Of a DNA stretch of 10,183 bases, positions 1 through 5,471 are shown one piece after another. The notes beneath the pieces are model-generated. The model saw only the letters and a program-made list of their open reading frames with translations. It did not search any database and was not told the origin of the DNA. Origin of the DNA: an uncultured Paraburkholderia sp. (GTDB lineage: Bacteria; Pseudomonadota; Gammaproteobacteria; Burkholderiales; Burkholderiaceae); NCBI GenBank assembly GCA_937917025.1, contig CALFSF010000411.1, forward strand, positions 1 through 10,183, in the 5' to 3' direction. The position numbers and the translations under genes are program-made. The first letter of the stretch is position 1; every line of letters begins with the position of its first letter.

Positions 1-99
1 CTCGCCATCGACGCCGAACGATTTGTCGCTGAATTCCTGTGCCTCGTGCATGAAGCCGCTAGCCGGAAACTCATCGGACCAGAGTCGGAAATCAGCCAT
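1..99 (-). CDS. YbhB/YbcL family (Raf kinase inhibitor-like, PEBP) protein, 5' fragment
   Basis: Only the first 33 codons are present; the gene continues past the left edge. The peptide starts MADFRLWSDEF and ends at a D-G-E that would precede the N-x-S-P segment of the phosphatidylethanolamine-binding-protein fold. From memory, this opening resembles Burkholderiaceae YbhB/YbcL-family proteins. These are small cytoplasmic or periplasmic proteins whose bacterial ligand and role are poorly defined. The ATG is well supported by AAGGAGG at 106-112, seven bases upstream. The gene points away from dcm-vsr in position but is on the same strand, 148 bp beyond vsr, so read-through from vsr is possible. 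The family call is an inference from a short fragment; the start is firm. Confidence 0.6.
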   Translation of the reverse strand, partial: MADFRLWSDEFPASGFMHEAQEFSDKSFGVDGE

Positions 100-210
100 C
101 GGATGCCTCCTTCAAGGAAAGTTCTTGAGATGGAACGGACGCGCTCTCGCGCTCGCATTCGCGGCGCGTGGGTACTTGCGATGCACTGAACGAGTGTAGC
201 ACCGCGGGTC

Positions 211-229
211 GTTGCGGCTGTGCCGCAAC
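211..229 (-). terminator. GC-rich hairpin downstream of vsr, possible weak terminator
   Basis: GTTGCGGC (211-218) and GCCGCAAC (222-229) form a perfect 8-bp stem with a 3-base loop, 19 bases beyond the vsr stop. No T-tract follows on either strand, so this is not a canonical intrinsic terminator. It may end transcription only weakly or protect the mRNA 3' end. The other bases of the 100-247 gap show no gene. Confidence 0.3.
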
Positions 230-247
230 ACGTCGCGCGACGCCGGT

Positions 248-739
248 TCAGAGGCTCACTTCGAGCGTGTCGTGATCGCCGCTGCCTGCTGGGCGCGCGG
301 TGGTTTTACCCGGGCTACGCGCTTCCGTCAGCCAGTCGGCGAGTTGCTGGATCACGCCTTCGACGTCCCGGTTCGCTCCACGCAACGCGCATTCCCACAC
401 GATCGCCACGCGCCAGCCGGCCGCGCGCAGCGCCTCCACGGCGCGCTCGTCGTTGCCGCGGTTGCGGCCGATCTTCTCGCGCCAGAACTCGGGGCGCGTC
501 TGTGGCCATTTGAAGAGATGACAGCCGTGCCCGTGCCAGAAGCAGCCATGCACGAACACCACCGCGTGATAACGCGGCAGGACGATGTCGGGACGGCCCG
601 GCAGATCGCGCACGTCGATCCGGAAGCGAAAACCGCGTCGATGCAGCAGGCTGCGGATCAGGCGCTCGGGTTTCGTGTTGCGTCCGCGAATGCCGGACAT
701 CATCCGGCTTCGCGTCGCGGCGTCGACGACGTCGACCAT
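248..739 (-). CDS. vsr: Very-short-patch repair endonuclease Vsr (T:G mismatch)
   Basis: The product is 163 residues; E. coli Vsr is 156. Vsr nicks DNA 5' of the T in T:G mismatches left by deamination of 5-methylcytosine in Dcm sites, starting very-short-patch repair. Visible motifs are TRSRMMSGIRGRNTKPE near the N-terminus, L-P-G-R-P-D with Asp51, HGCFWHGHGC (64-73) and VWECALR (114-120). Asp51, His64 and His69 fall at the same numbers as the E. coli catalytic residues. Cys66, His71, Cys73 and Cys117 match the structural zinc ligands. Position 63 is Val where E. coli has Thr. The ATG overlaps the dcm stop by one base (TGATG) and has no obvious ribosome binding site, so it is probably translated by coupling to dcm. 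A longer in-frame extension upstream is only antisense-like sequence inside dcm and is not used. Confidence 0.95.
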   Translation of the reverse strand: MVDVVDAATRSRMMSGIRGRNTKPERLIRSLLHRRGFRFRIDVRDLPGRPDIVLPRYHAVVFVHGCFWHGHGCHLFKWPQTRPEFWREKIGRNRGNDERAVEALRAAGWRVAIVWECALRGANRDVEGVIQQLADWLTEARSPGKTTARPAGSGDHDTLEVSL

Positions 740-2022
740 CAGGCGACGAGCGCGATGTCCCGCGGCGGCGTGGCGTCGGGCTCGCCGTTGCCGGACAGTA
801 GCGCTTCCAGATGCGGCGTCATGATGCGTGCCGCTTCCCGCATGACCGGCATCACGACACTGTTGCCGAACTGCCGGTAAGCCTGCGTATCGCTGACGGG
901 AATGCGAAACGTGTCGGGAAAGCCCATCAGGCGCGCGCATTCGCGCGGCGTGAGGCGCCGCGGCCGCTGGCCTTCGCCCTGATGGACGAGAATTTCGGAG
1001 CCGTCCTTGTGATAACGCGCCGACAGCGTGCGCGTGACGCTGTCTGGATACGCGATGCCGAAACCGAAACCGTTGCCGGCCGCCCGATGTTTGTCGGCGT
1101 ATTGCTGCAGATAGGCCCACAGCTTCGGCGTGAGCGTGTATTTCGGTTGCACGCATCGCGCCGCGTGATCGAAGAAGCGTCCGTCGTCCCACGGCAGGTG
1201 CGGCTCGCCCCCGTCCGTGCGATGCAGGATCGACGCGAGCCGCGGTCCGTGTTCCGGCAGCCGCAGGTCGTCCCACGAAAACGACGTCTTGCCGCGAAAG
1301 CCCACGATGATGATCCGCTCACGATGTTGCGGCGTGAAATGCTGGCCGTCGATCACACGGTAATGGACTTCGTAGCCGAGTTCGTCGCGCAGCGTCTGCA
1401 GGATCACGTCGAACGTGCGTCCCTTGTCGTGCGACAGCAGGTTCTTCACGTTTTCGAGCAGGAATGCAGCGGGACGCTTCGCCGCGATGATCCGCGCGAC
1501 GTCGAAAAAAAGCGTGCCCTGGGTCGTGCATTCGAAACCATGCGGCCGGCCGAGCGCGTTTTTCTTGCTCACGCCCGCGATCGAAAACGGCTGGCAGGGA
1601 AAGCCGCCGAGCAGGATGTCGTGGGCGGGCACGTCTTCGGCGGGAAACGACACGATGTCGCCGACGAACGTGTGATCCGCGCCATGGTTTTCGAGGTACG
1701 TCTTCTTCGAAAAATCGTTCCACTCGCTCGTGAAGACGCATTCGCCGCCTTGTGCCTCGAAGCCCATGCGGATGCCGCCGATGCCGGCGAACAGGTCGAT
1801 GAAGGAGAAGCGTGCCGGCGGGCCGGTGCGTCGGGCGCTACTGGCGTTGCCGGTGGCGAGCATCAGGCGCAGCGCCGGGCCGAGCATGGCCGGACAGCGC
1901 GTTTCGCCCTTTTCCCAGCGTCGGACGGTCTTGATGTCCTTGCCGACGTGATCGGCGATCTCTCGTTGCGTGTAGCGGGCGCGAGCCTGCGTGAGCAGGG
2001 CTAGCAGCGTGGCCTGAGTCAC
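739..2022 (-). CDS. dcm: Dcm-type DNA (cytosine-5-)-methyltransferase
   Basis: The product is 427 residues. It transfers a methyl group from SAM to C5 of cytosine in DNA. All main C5-methyltransferase motifs are visible in order: motif I FIDLFAGIGG (74-83), motif IV GGFPCQP with catalytic Cys143, motif VI ENVKN (190-194), motif VIII QHRERI (232-237), the target-recognition region about 245-350, motif IX RLTPRECARLMGFP (356-369) and motif X YRQFGNSVVMPVM (382-394). The stretches LTPKLWAYL, GNGFGFG, SVTRTLSARY and FRIPVSDTQAYRQFGNSVV match E. coli Dcm as I remember it, so CCWGG specificity is likely but inferred. Residues about 13-45 (YTQREIADHVGKDIKTVRRW) form a helix-turn-helix, as in E. coli Dcm. 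The start is GTG, with AAGGA about six bases upstream. It is followed directly by vsr. No restriction enzyme gene adjoins it. Confidence 0.95.
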   Translation of the reverse strand: MTQATLLALLTQARARYTQREIADHVGKDIKTVRRWEKGETRCPAMLGPALRLMLATGNASSARRTGPPARFSFIDLFAGIGGIRMGFEAQGGECVFTSEWNDFSKKTYLENHGADHTFVGDIVSFPAEDVPAHDILLGGFPCQPFSIAGVSKKNALGRPHGFECTTQGTLFFDVARIIAAKRPAAFLLENVKNLLSHDKGRTFDVILQTLRDELGYEVHYRVIDGQHFTPQHRERIIIVGFRGKTSFSWDDLRLPEHGPRLASILHRTDGGEPHLPWDDGRFFDHAARCVQPKYTLTPKLWAYLQQYADKHRAAGNGFGFGIAYPDSVTRTLSARYHKDGSEILVHQGEGQRPRRLTPRECARLMGFPDTFRIPVSDTQAYRQFGNSVVMPVMREAARIMTPHLEALLSGNGEPDATPPRDIALVA

Positions 2023-2052
2023 TATCGGTCCTTGCTGGGGATTTTTGCGGAC

Positions 2053-2081
2053 ATTATGACCTGGACGCGTCCCTTTTTTGA
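2053..2081 (-). promoter_or_regulatory. Putative dcm promoter with palindrome and embedded Dcm site
   Basis: On the minus strand CATAAT (2058-2053) resembles a -10 box and would give a leader of about 24 bases before the dcm GTG. The matching -35 position (TCAAAA, about 2081-2076) is a poor match. Between them lies the perfect 10-bp palindrome GGACGCGTCC (2063-2072), and CCTGG, a Dcm target, at 2060-2064 overlaps it. The architecture would allow repression by the Dcm helix-turn-helix or sensing of methylation, but that is inference. The rest of 2023-2240 holds no gene that I can see. Confidence 0.35.
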
Positions 2082-2240
2082 TATATCGGGTCCGCGACGC
2101 CGAAAAAACCGGTGATTGTAGTGACTCGGTTTGACGTGAGCGGGTCGCCGATGGATGCGGTTGCGGCGGGTTTCAGGCCGTGGGGCGCGCCGTGCCGCGC
2201 CATCGTGTGGTTGAAGCGGTTGAGGCGCGATGCCTGCGAT

Positions 2241-2564
2241 TTATCCCTGAACGAAGCAGGGAGCGCCAGACGTCGCGATGTTCGCGTTGGCGGCGTCGAC
2301 GGTATGCATGACAGGCGGGCGGTCGCGAAGCGGGAAATGTTCGAGCTGAAGCAGCAGGCTGTCGATGGCGCGAAGCTGGCCCCCGGTCAGGAAATCGGCG
2401 TCGAGCAGCGTATGAAGACGCTGCCGCCAGTACGACGCGGGCAGGATCGGACCGCCGAGATCGCCCTCGAGCGCCGGCCGCATGACACGCGCGATATGCG
2501 CGATGTCCTGATCGATCAGCGTGGCCTGGAAAGAGCCAGTGCGGGCGAAGGATGTGCAGTCCAT
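2241..2564 (-). CDS. Small protein of unrecognised family, paralogue A
   Basis: The product is 107 residues and I do not recognise its function. Residues 15-77 align without gaps to residues 3-65 of the protein at 3663-3971, with 44 of 63 identical by hand count. Shared blocks are TLIDQDIAHIAR, M-R-P, LPASYWR-x-RLH-x-LLDA, T-x-x-QL and ID-x-LLL. The pattern suggests a small, soluble, mostly helical cytoplasmic protein with no signal peptide or membrane segment. The C-terminal 30 residues are not conserved between the two copies. The ATG at 2564 has no good ribosome binding site and adds 12 residues absent from the paralogue. No closer ATG, GTG or TTG exists, so the start is uncertain. It is divergent from the csbD-like gene and 218 bp upstream of dcm on the same strand. 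Conservation between the copies supports it being a real protein family. Confidence 0.75.
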   Translation of the reverse strand: MDCTSFARTGSFQATLIDQDIAHIARVMRPALEGDLGGPILPASYWRQRLHTLLDADFLTGGQLRAIDSLLLQLEHFPLRDRPPVMHTVDAANANIATSGAPCFVQG

Positions 2565-2844
2565 AACCGGTTTACGGCACCGGCAGTCGATGCTTTAGGG
2601 GCTCCTGGGCGGCGGCATGGTTTTTTCATCGGCGACCCGGCGGGAGCACACCATTTCGTGCGGCAGAGGGCGATACCTGGGACTTTTTCGTGCCGGCTTG
2701 CCGCTATGCCCGGTTCGCCGGAAGCCTTGTCTGTCAAGGCATGGCGGCTGCTGAGAGGCAAAGCGGGGAGGCCGGGCACAGCGGTTGCTGCATTCCGGGT
2801 GCTGGCGCAATTTCGCGCCGGCGCTATGCACGACGGGAGCCGGT

Positions 2845-3048
2845 ATGAACAAGGATCAAGTGAAGGGCGTGACGGAAAAGGTGAAGGGCAAGGTCAACGA
2901 GACTGTCGGTCGCGCAACCGGCGATACCGCCCAGGAAGTGAAGGGCGACGTCCAGCAGGCCACGGGCGAGGTGCGCAAGACCTATGGCGACGCGAAGGAA
3001 AACGCAAAGGACAATGCGAAGGACAACGCAAAGCGCAACGCTCCGTAA
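2845..3048 (+). CDS. CsbD family stress-response protein
   Basis: The product is 67 residues, the usual size for the CsbD-like family (E. coli YjbJ, B. subtilis CsbD), which is abundant under general stress but has no established biochemical role. The sequence is very hydrophilic and lysine-rich, with the family pattern MNKDQVKG, KVKGKVNETVGRATGD and EVKGDVQQATGEV. It ends in a short tandem repeat of N-A-K-D/R units (residues 52-65). It is probably a flexible or helical cytoplasmic protein. The ATG is supported by GGGAG at 2835-2839. The gene stands alone, divergent from paralogue A, and is closed by a strong terminator about 50 bp downstream. The leader contains GGCGC-AATTTC-GCGCC, a small inverted repeat just before the start region. 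No clear sigma-70 promoter was found in the 280-bp divergent gap 2565-2844. Confidence 0.92.
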   Translation: MNKDQVKGVTEKVKGKVNETVGRATGDTAQEVKGDVQQATGEVRKTYGDAKENAKDNAKDNAKRNAP

Positions 3049-3097
3049 TGTCCCATAACGCCGGTTGATCGGGTTGCTTCGACCCGGCAGCGGGCTG

Positions 3098-3125
3098 GAA
3101 AAAAGGCGCTCCGGCGCCTTTTTTC
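3098..3125. terminator. Strong rho-independent terminator, probably bidirectional
   Basis: GAAAAAAGGCGC (3098-3109), loop TCCG, and GCGCCTTTTTTC (3114-3125) form a perfect 12-bp stem. The GC core is flanked by six A and six T, so a U-tract follows the hairpin on both strands. It would end the csbD-like transcript from the left and transcripts from the minus-strand gene at 3271-3549 from the right. A second small hairpin, CGGGT...ACCCG, lies just before it at about 3070-3086. Nothing else is visible in 3126-3270. Confidence 0.9.
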
Positions 3126-3270
3126 GGTGCCGCTGTTGAACCGCTCGCCGACCCGGTTCGCCACTGGTGTGGTCATGCTGGGAACCACGACGATTATGAG
3201 GGCGGCGACTGCGATGTTGTAAGAGTGGGCGACGAGATTAAACGGGGAACGCGGCGCGGCCGCTCCGGAT

Positions 3271-3549
3271 TTAGCCTGCGTTGCCGGTTGCTTCGGGCCC
3301 GCTGTCGCTGCGCGCGGCGCTTTCGAGGAAACGGCGTGTCGCTTCGAACGAAGCCAGCATCTGCTCCGGCCACGGTTTTTGCAGCATCAACGCCTGATGT
3401 TGTTCGAACGCCGTCGTGAGTTCGCCGAGCAGTTCGGGCGACTTCAGATGACGGATCAGAACATGAAGGGCGATGGCGGTAGCCTGGCTCGCGCCGGCAG
3501 TCTGCATGCCGGAAACGGTCAATGCGGCGATCTGTTTGCTGGTGTCCAC
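3271..3549 (-). CDS. Small hypothetical protein, predicted helical
   Basis: The product is 92 residues and is not recognised. It has no signal peptide, cysteines or membrane segment. The composition (many Ala, Leu, Glu and Gln, and few Gly until the tail) suggests two or three amphipathic helices, including IALHVLIRHLKSPELLGEL and EQMLASFEATRRFLESAAR. The last dozen residues look disordered. The start is GTG at 3549, well supported by AGGAG five bases upstream (3554-3558). It lies 113 bp downstream of paralogue B on the same strand, so the two may share a transcript, ending at the terminator at 3098-3125. Good start signals and coding-like composition support a real gene; function is unknown. 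Confidence 0.7.
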   Translation of the reverse strand: MDTSKQIAALTVSGMQTAGASQATAIALHVLIRHLKSPELLGELTTAFEQHQALMLQKPWPEQMLASFEATRRFLESAARSDSGPEATGNAG

Positions 3550-3662
3550 GGGACTCCTTGCTGATGGGGGAAATCGATGGCCCTCCGGCCGGTAGCCCTC
3601 TATTTTGACACCGAAGCGGTGTGCGTTTCAGGCACGAGCGCGTCGCAGCCCGCGTTCGCGGG

Positions 3663-3971
3663 TTATGCCGCGCAGGCGTTGCGGCGCTTGTGTGTGCTCG
3701 GGCGGGAAGCCGGCGTCGCGCTTGCTGCCGGGCACAGCGCCGTGTCGTTCGTGGCCGTGCGTGCCTGATCGCGATCGTAGTGATCCAGTTCCAGCAGCAG
3801 GCGGTCGATGACGCATAACTGCGCTTTAGTCACGTGCCATGCGTCAAGCAGATGGTGCAGACGGTTACGCCAGTACGACGCCGGCAGGACCGGCCCGCTG
3901 GCGTCGCCATGTAGCGACGGCCGCATGATGCGTGCGATATGTGCAATGTCCTGGTCGATCAACGTGTTCAT
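3663..3971 (-). CDS. Small protein of unrecognised family, paralogue B
   Basis: The product is 102 residues and its function is not recognised. Residues 3-65 align without gaps to residues 15-77 of the protein at 2241-2564 (44 of 63 identical). Its shorter N-terminus, MNTLIDQDIAHIAR, probably shows the native family start. The ATG has GGAG about seven bases upstream. The C-terminal 35 residues are Thr-, Ala-, Ser- and Arg-rich, look disordered, and do not resemble the other copy. The conserved core has invariant D-Q-D, M-R-P, LPASYWR, RLH and LLDA, so it probably folds as a small helical domain. It sits between the lipoprotein gene (204 bp upstream) and the 92-residue hypothetical (113 bp downstream), all on the minus strand. 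Confidence 0.78.
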   Translation of the reverse strand: MNTLIDQDIAHIARIMRPSLHGDASGPVLPASYWRNRLHHLLDAWHVTKAQLCVIDRLLLELDHYDRDQARTATNDTALCPAASATPASRPSTHKRRNACAA

Positions 3972-4174
3972 TGGCGGGCTCCGTCGTATTCGTGGCGCTC
4001 CCTGTCTGCCAGGATCGGGGGCACCCAGATGCAGCGATCGATGAAGCGTAACGGGCCGTGAACGCGCGCAATCGGGCGATCAGAGGGCGGTTAGCTCGCC
4101 ACTTCGGCGAGTACGAGGTGTGCGCGCTGCGGCGATGGCGAGTGGTGGTGTCCCTGACACGTCACGGACCCGGC

Positions 4175-4456
4175 TTAATGCCCATGACCGCCGTGGCCGC
4201 CACCATGTTCACCGCCATGGCCGCCTTCCCAGTGCCCGTGTCCGTGCCCGTAGCCGTGGTCGCCACCGTGGTGGTGGTCGCCATGATAGTAGCCCCCACC
4301 GCCGCCGCCCCAGATGTTGATGCTGCCATAGCCGTACGCAGGCACGTAGTCGGGGCCATAAGCGTCGTAGCCGGGGGCGTATCCGTAGCCCGCAGGATAT
4401 GCGACGCAGCCCGACAACGCGGCGAATAGTCCGATCATTAATGTGAATTTGATCAT
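4175..4456 (-). CDS. Glycine/histidine-rich lipoprotein
   Basis: The product is 93 residues. MIKFTLMIGLFAALSGC is a lipoprotein signal peptide with lipobox L-S-G-C and lipidated Cys17. The next residue is Val, so the mature protein is likely sent to the outer membrane. After it come a Tyr/Gly/Pro-rich stretch (19-45), a run of Gly (50-55), and a tail from 58 to 93 with 13 His separated by Gly, Asp and Glu. Such a tail would be expected to bind divalent metals such as nickel, zinc or copper, but that is inference from composition. The ATG is preceded by GAGGAGGAG, six bases upstream. An in-frame extension to 4552 lacks a start signal and would bury the signal peptide. The 3972-4174 gap downstream holds only a 6-bp stem CTCGCC/GGCGAG (4095-4111) with no T-tract. 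Confidence 0.82.
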   Translation of the reverse strand: MIKFTLMIGLFAALSGCVAYPAGYGYAPGYDAYGPDYVPAYGYGSINIWGGGGGGYYHGDHHHGGDHGYGHGHGHWEGGHGGEHGGGHGGHGH

Positions 4457-4462
4457 GATGTG

Positions 4463-4485
4463 CTCCTCCTCTTTATATAGAGAGG
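4463..4485 (-). promoter_or_regulatory. Hairpin overlapping the lipoprotein ribosome binding site
   Basis: The minus-strand leader reads CCTCT, CTATATAA, AGAGG, then AGGAG and the start codon. CCTCT (4485-4481) can pair with AGAGG (4472-4468), which is the first part of the Shine-Dalgarno run GAGGAGGAG (4471-4463). The whole 18-mer at 4468-4485 is an imperfect palindrome. TATATA inside it could equally be a -10 box, though the resulting leader would be too short to keep the ribosome site. Which role applies cannot be settled from sequence. Confidence 0.3.
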
Positions 4486-4616
4486 AACCTGCGCGATCGA
4501 AGTTCGGGAGGAATTGTGTCCGCAGGTTACGGGTGTGCGCGATGCCCTGCACCGGTGCCGAAAAGGGCCTTCCGCGCGGATGTCATGGATGTCGCGGATG
4601 ATGGATTACACAGCGG

Positions 4617-4933
4617 GTGCATGGTCACCATGACCGGCTGACGCACGTCGTACGCGAAGCAAGGGGAGCAAAAGAGGATGCTGATCTGGAACTGGCGTTC
4701 CGGCGGGTTTGTGACGGAGGTAATCGGACGAACGCGAAATACAATATCGACATTGTAATTTGCGCCAAGAAGGTGAATTCGGAAGGCCTGCAACTCGCGG
4801 ACTTGATGGCGCGCGCTGTCGGATTGCACATTTTGCGTCTGACCAGCCAAATCGGGCGTACGACGTGCTCTCGTGGAAATTTTTTAGCCCCGGTACCGGG
4901 ACGGCGGGGGATGGGTTGAAAGTGTTCCCGTAG
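4617..4933 (+). pseudogene. DUF3800 family protein, 3' remnant with frameshift
   Basis: Frame 1 reads RGAKEDADLELAFRRVCDGG, then IDIVICAKKVNSEGLQLADL and MARAVGLHILR, matching the C-terminal part of DUF3800 proteins (hallmark SEGLQLADL). After CGT at 4836-4838 the frame breaks. Reading on from GAC at 4841 gives DQPNRAYDVLSWKFFSPG and then GLKVFP before TAG (4931-4933), which is the expected family ending. A single missing base near 4839-4840, where a Pro codon would be expected in L-R-P-D-Q-P-N-R, explains the break. The 5' half of the gene is absent: an in-frame TGA lies at 4599-4601, and the bases between the lipoprotein and 4617 do not encode the N-terminal part in any frame I checked. DUF3800 genes often occur in mobile and defence-related regions; their activity is not established. 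The remnant is surely non-functional. Confidence 0.8.
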
Positions 4934-5158
4934 AAAAGCGAAAGGCCCCAAGGTAGTCCCTGGAGTCTGACGCCGGCCGCGTAGTCGCAACCCGTTTATG
5001 CGGGTAAGCCTGACTTTAGGCCATCTTGACGTCCGGCCGTCCAAGCACGTCTTGCGGACTGGTGTCAGCCTGCAGTGGGTACTCGGCGCACACGTCCCGC
5101 ATGCCTCGCACGGTCGGGGAGCGGTAGGGGGTAACTTCGGAGACGCCGGGAAGCCAAA
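4934..5158. other. Gene-free stretch beside the tRNA 3' end, probable degraded sequence
   Basis: No complete gene is visible. On the minus strand an open frame runs from the tRNA 3' end to TAA at 5016-5018, reading in part GMRDVCAEYPLQADTSPQDV and then LGRPDVKMA. Its third codon positions are mostly G or C, so it may be the tail of a decayed gene. An ATG at 5102 would give only 28 codons, without a convincing ribosome site. I do not recognise the peptide. A small hairpin, ACCCG-TTTATG-CGGGT, is at 4990-5005. With the DUF3800 remnant next to it, this looks like relic sequence left by an insertion near the tRNA. Confidence 0.35.
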
Positions 5159-5233
5159 TGGTCCCCCTGACAGGAATCGAACCTGTATCTAGCGCTTAGG
5201 AGGCACTTGTTCTATCCATTGAACTACAGGGAG
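5159..5233 (-). tRNA. tRNA-Arg (anticodon CCT), with encoded CCA
   Basis: Read on the minus strand, the full cloverleaf is present. The acceptor stem is CTCCCTG with CAGGGGG (one U-G pair). The D arm is GTTC/GAAC with loop AATGGATA. The anticodon arm is AGTGC/GCGCT with loop CTCCTAA. A 4-base variable loop AGAT is followed by T arm ACAGG/CCTGT with loop TTCGATT. The discriminator is A, followed by genomic CCA (5161-5159). The anticodon CCT reads AGG, a rare arginine codon in GC-rich genomes. The mature RNA is 75 nt with CCA. It is divergent from the methyltransferase gene and has decayed sequence directly beyond its 3' end, the usual side for integrative elements. Confidence 0.97.
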
Positions 5234-5471
5234 ACGGAACCCTACGCGACGAGGCGAAAGACCCGCGTGTTCCGCAACCGCTACGTTTCCTAAGTCACCC
5301 ACCGTAGCTGGAACCGCGTTGATTCGTGCAGCGTGAAGGAGAATCGTCGCGCTGGACGGCCCACTGTCACGCGCGCAGGAATCGCGCCGCAGGGGCCAGA
5401 GTATAGCAAACGCGCCTCGCGACGAGAATGGTCCTGTGCGCCGCATGGCGCCGTGCCGTTATCATCCAGCG

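Noticed and set aside
740..1276. In-frame N-terminal extension of vsr
   Set aside because: The extra residues lie antisense-like within dcm in another frame; Vsr homologues begin at the ATG at 739, and the TGATG overlap supports that start.
811..2004. Long plus-strand frame opposite dcm
   Set aside because: Mirror frame of dcm, whose motifs are all present on the other strand; the product shows no domain.
2112..3068. 318-codon plus-strand frame spanning paralogue A and csbD
   Set aside because: It runs antisense to a conserved small protein and out of frame over the CsbD gene, and its composition is low-complexity without family features.
4146..4161. Sequence resembling the tRNA-Arg 3' end (13 of 16 bases, TGGT and CCCTGACA)
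   Set aside because: Considered as an attachment-site duplicate, but it has mismatches near the core, covers only 16 bases and has no integrase nearby, so chance similarity is as likely.
4527..4850. Minus-strand frame opposite the DUF3800 relic
   Set aside because: Its openness mirrors the relic; the plus strand shows the family hallmark SEGLQLADL.
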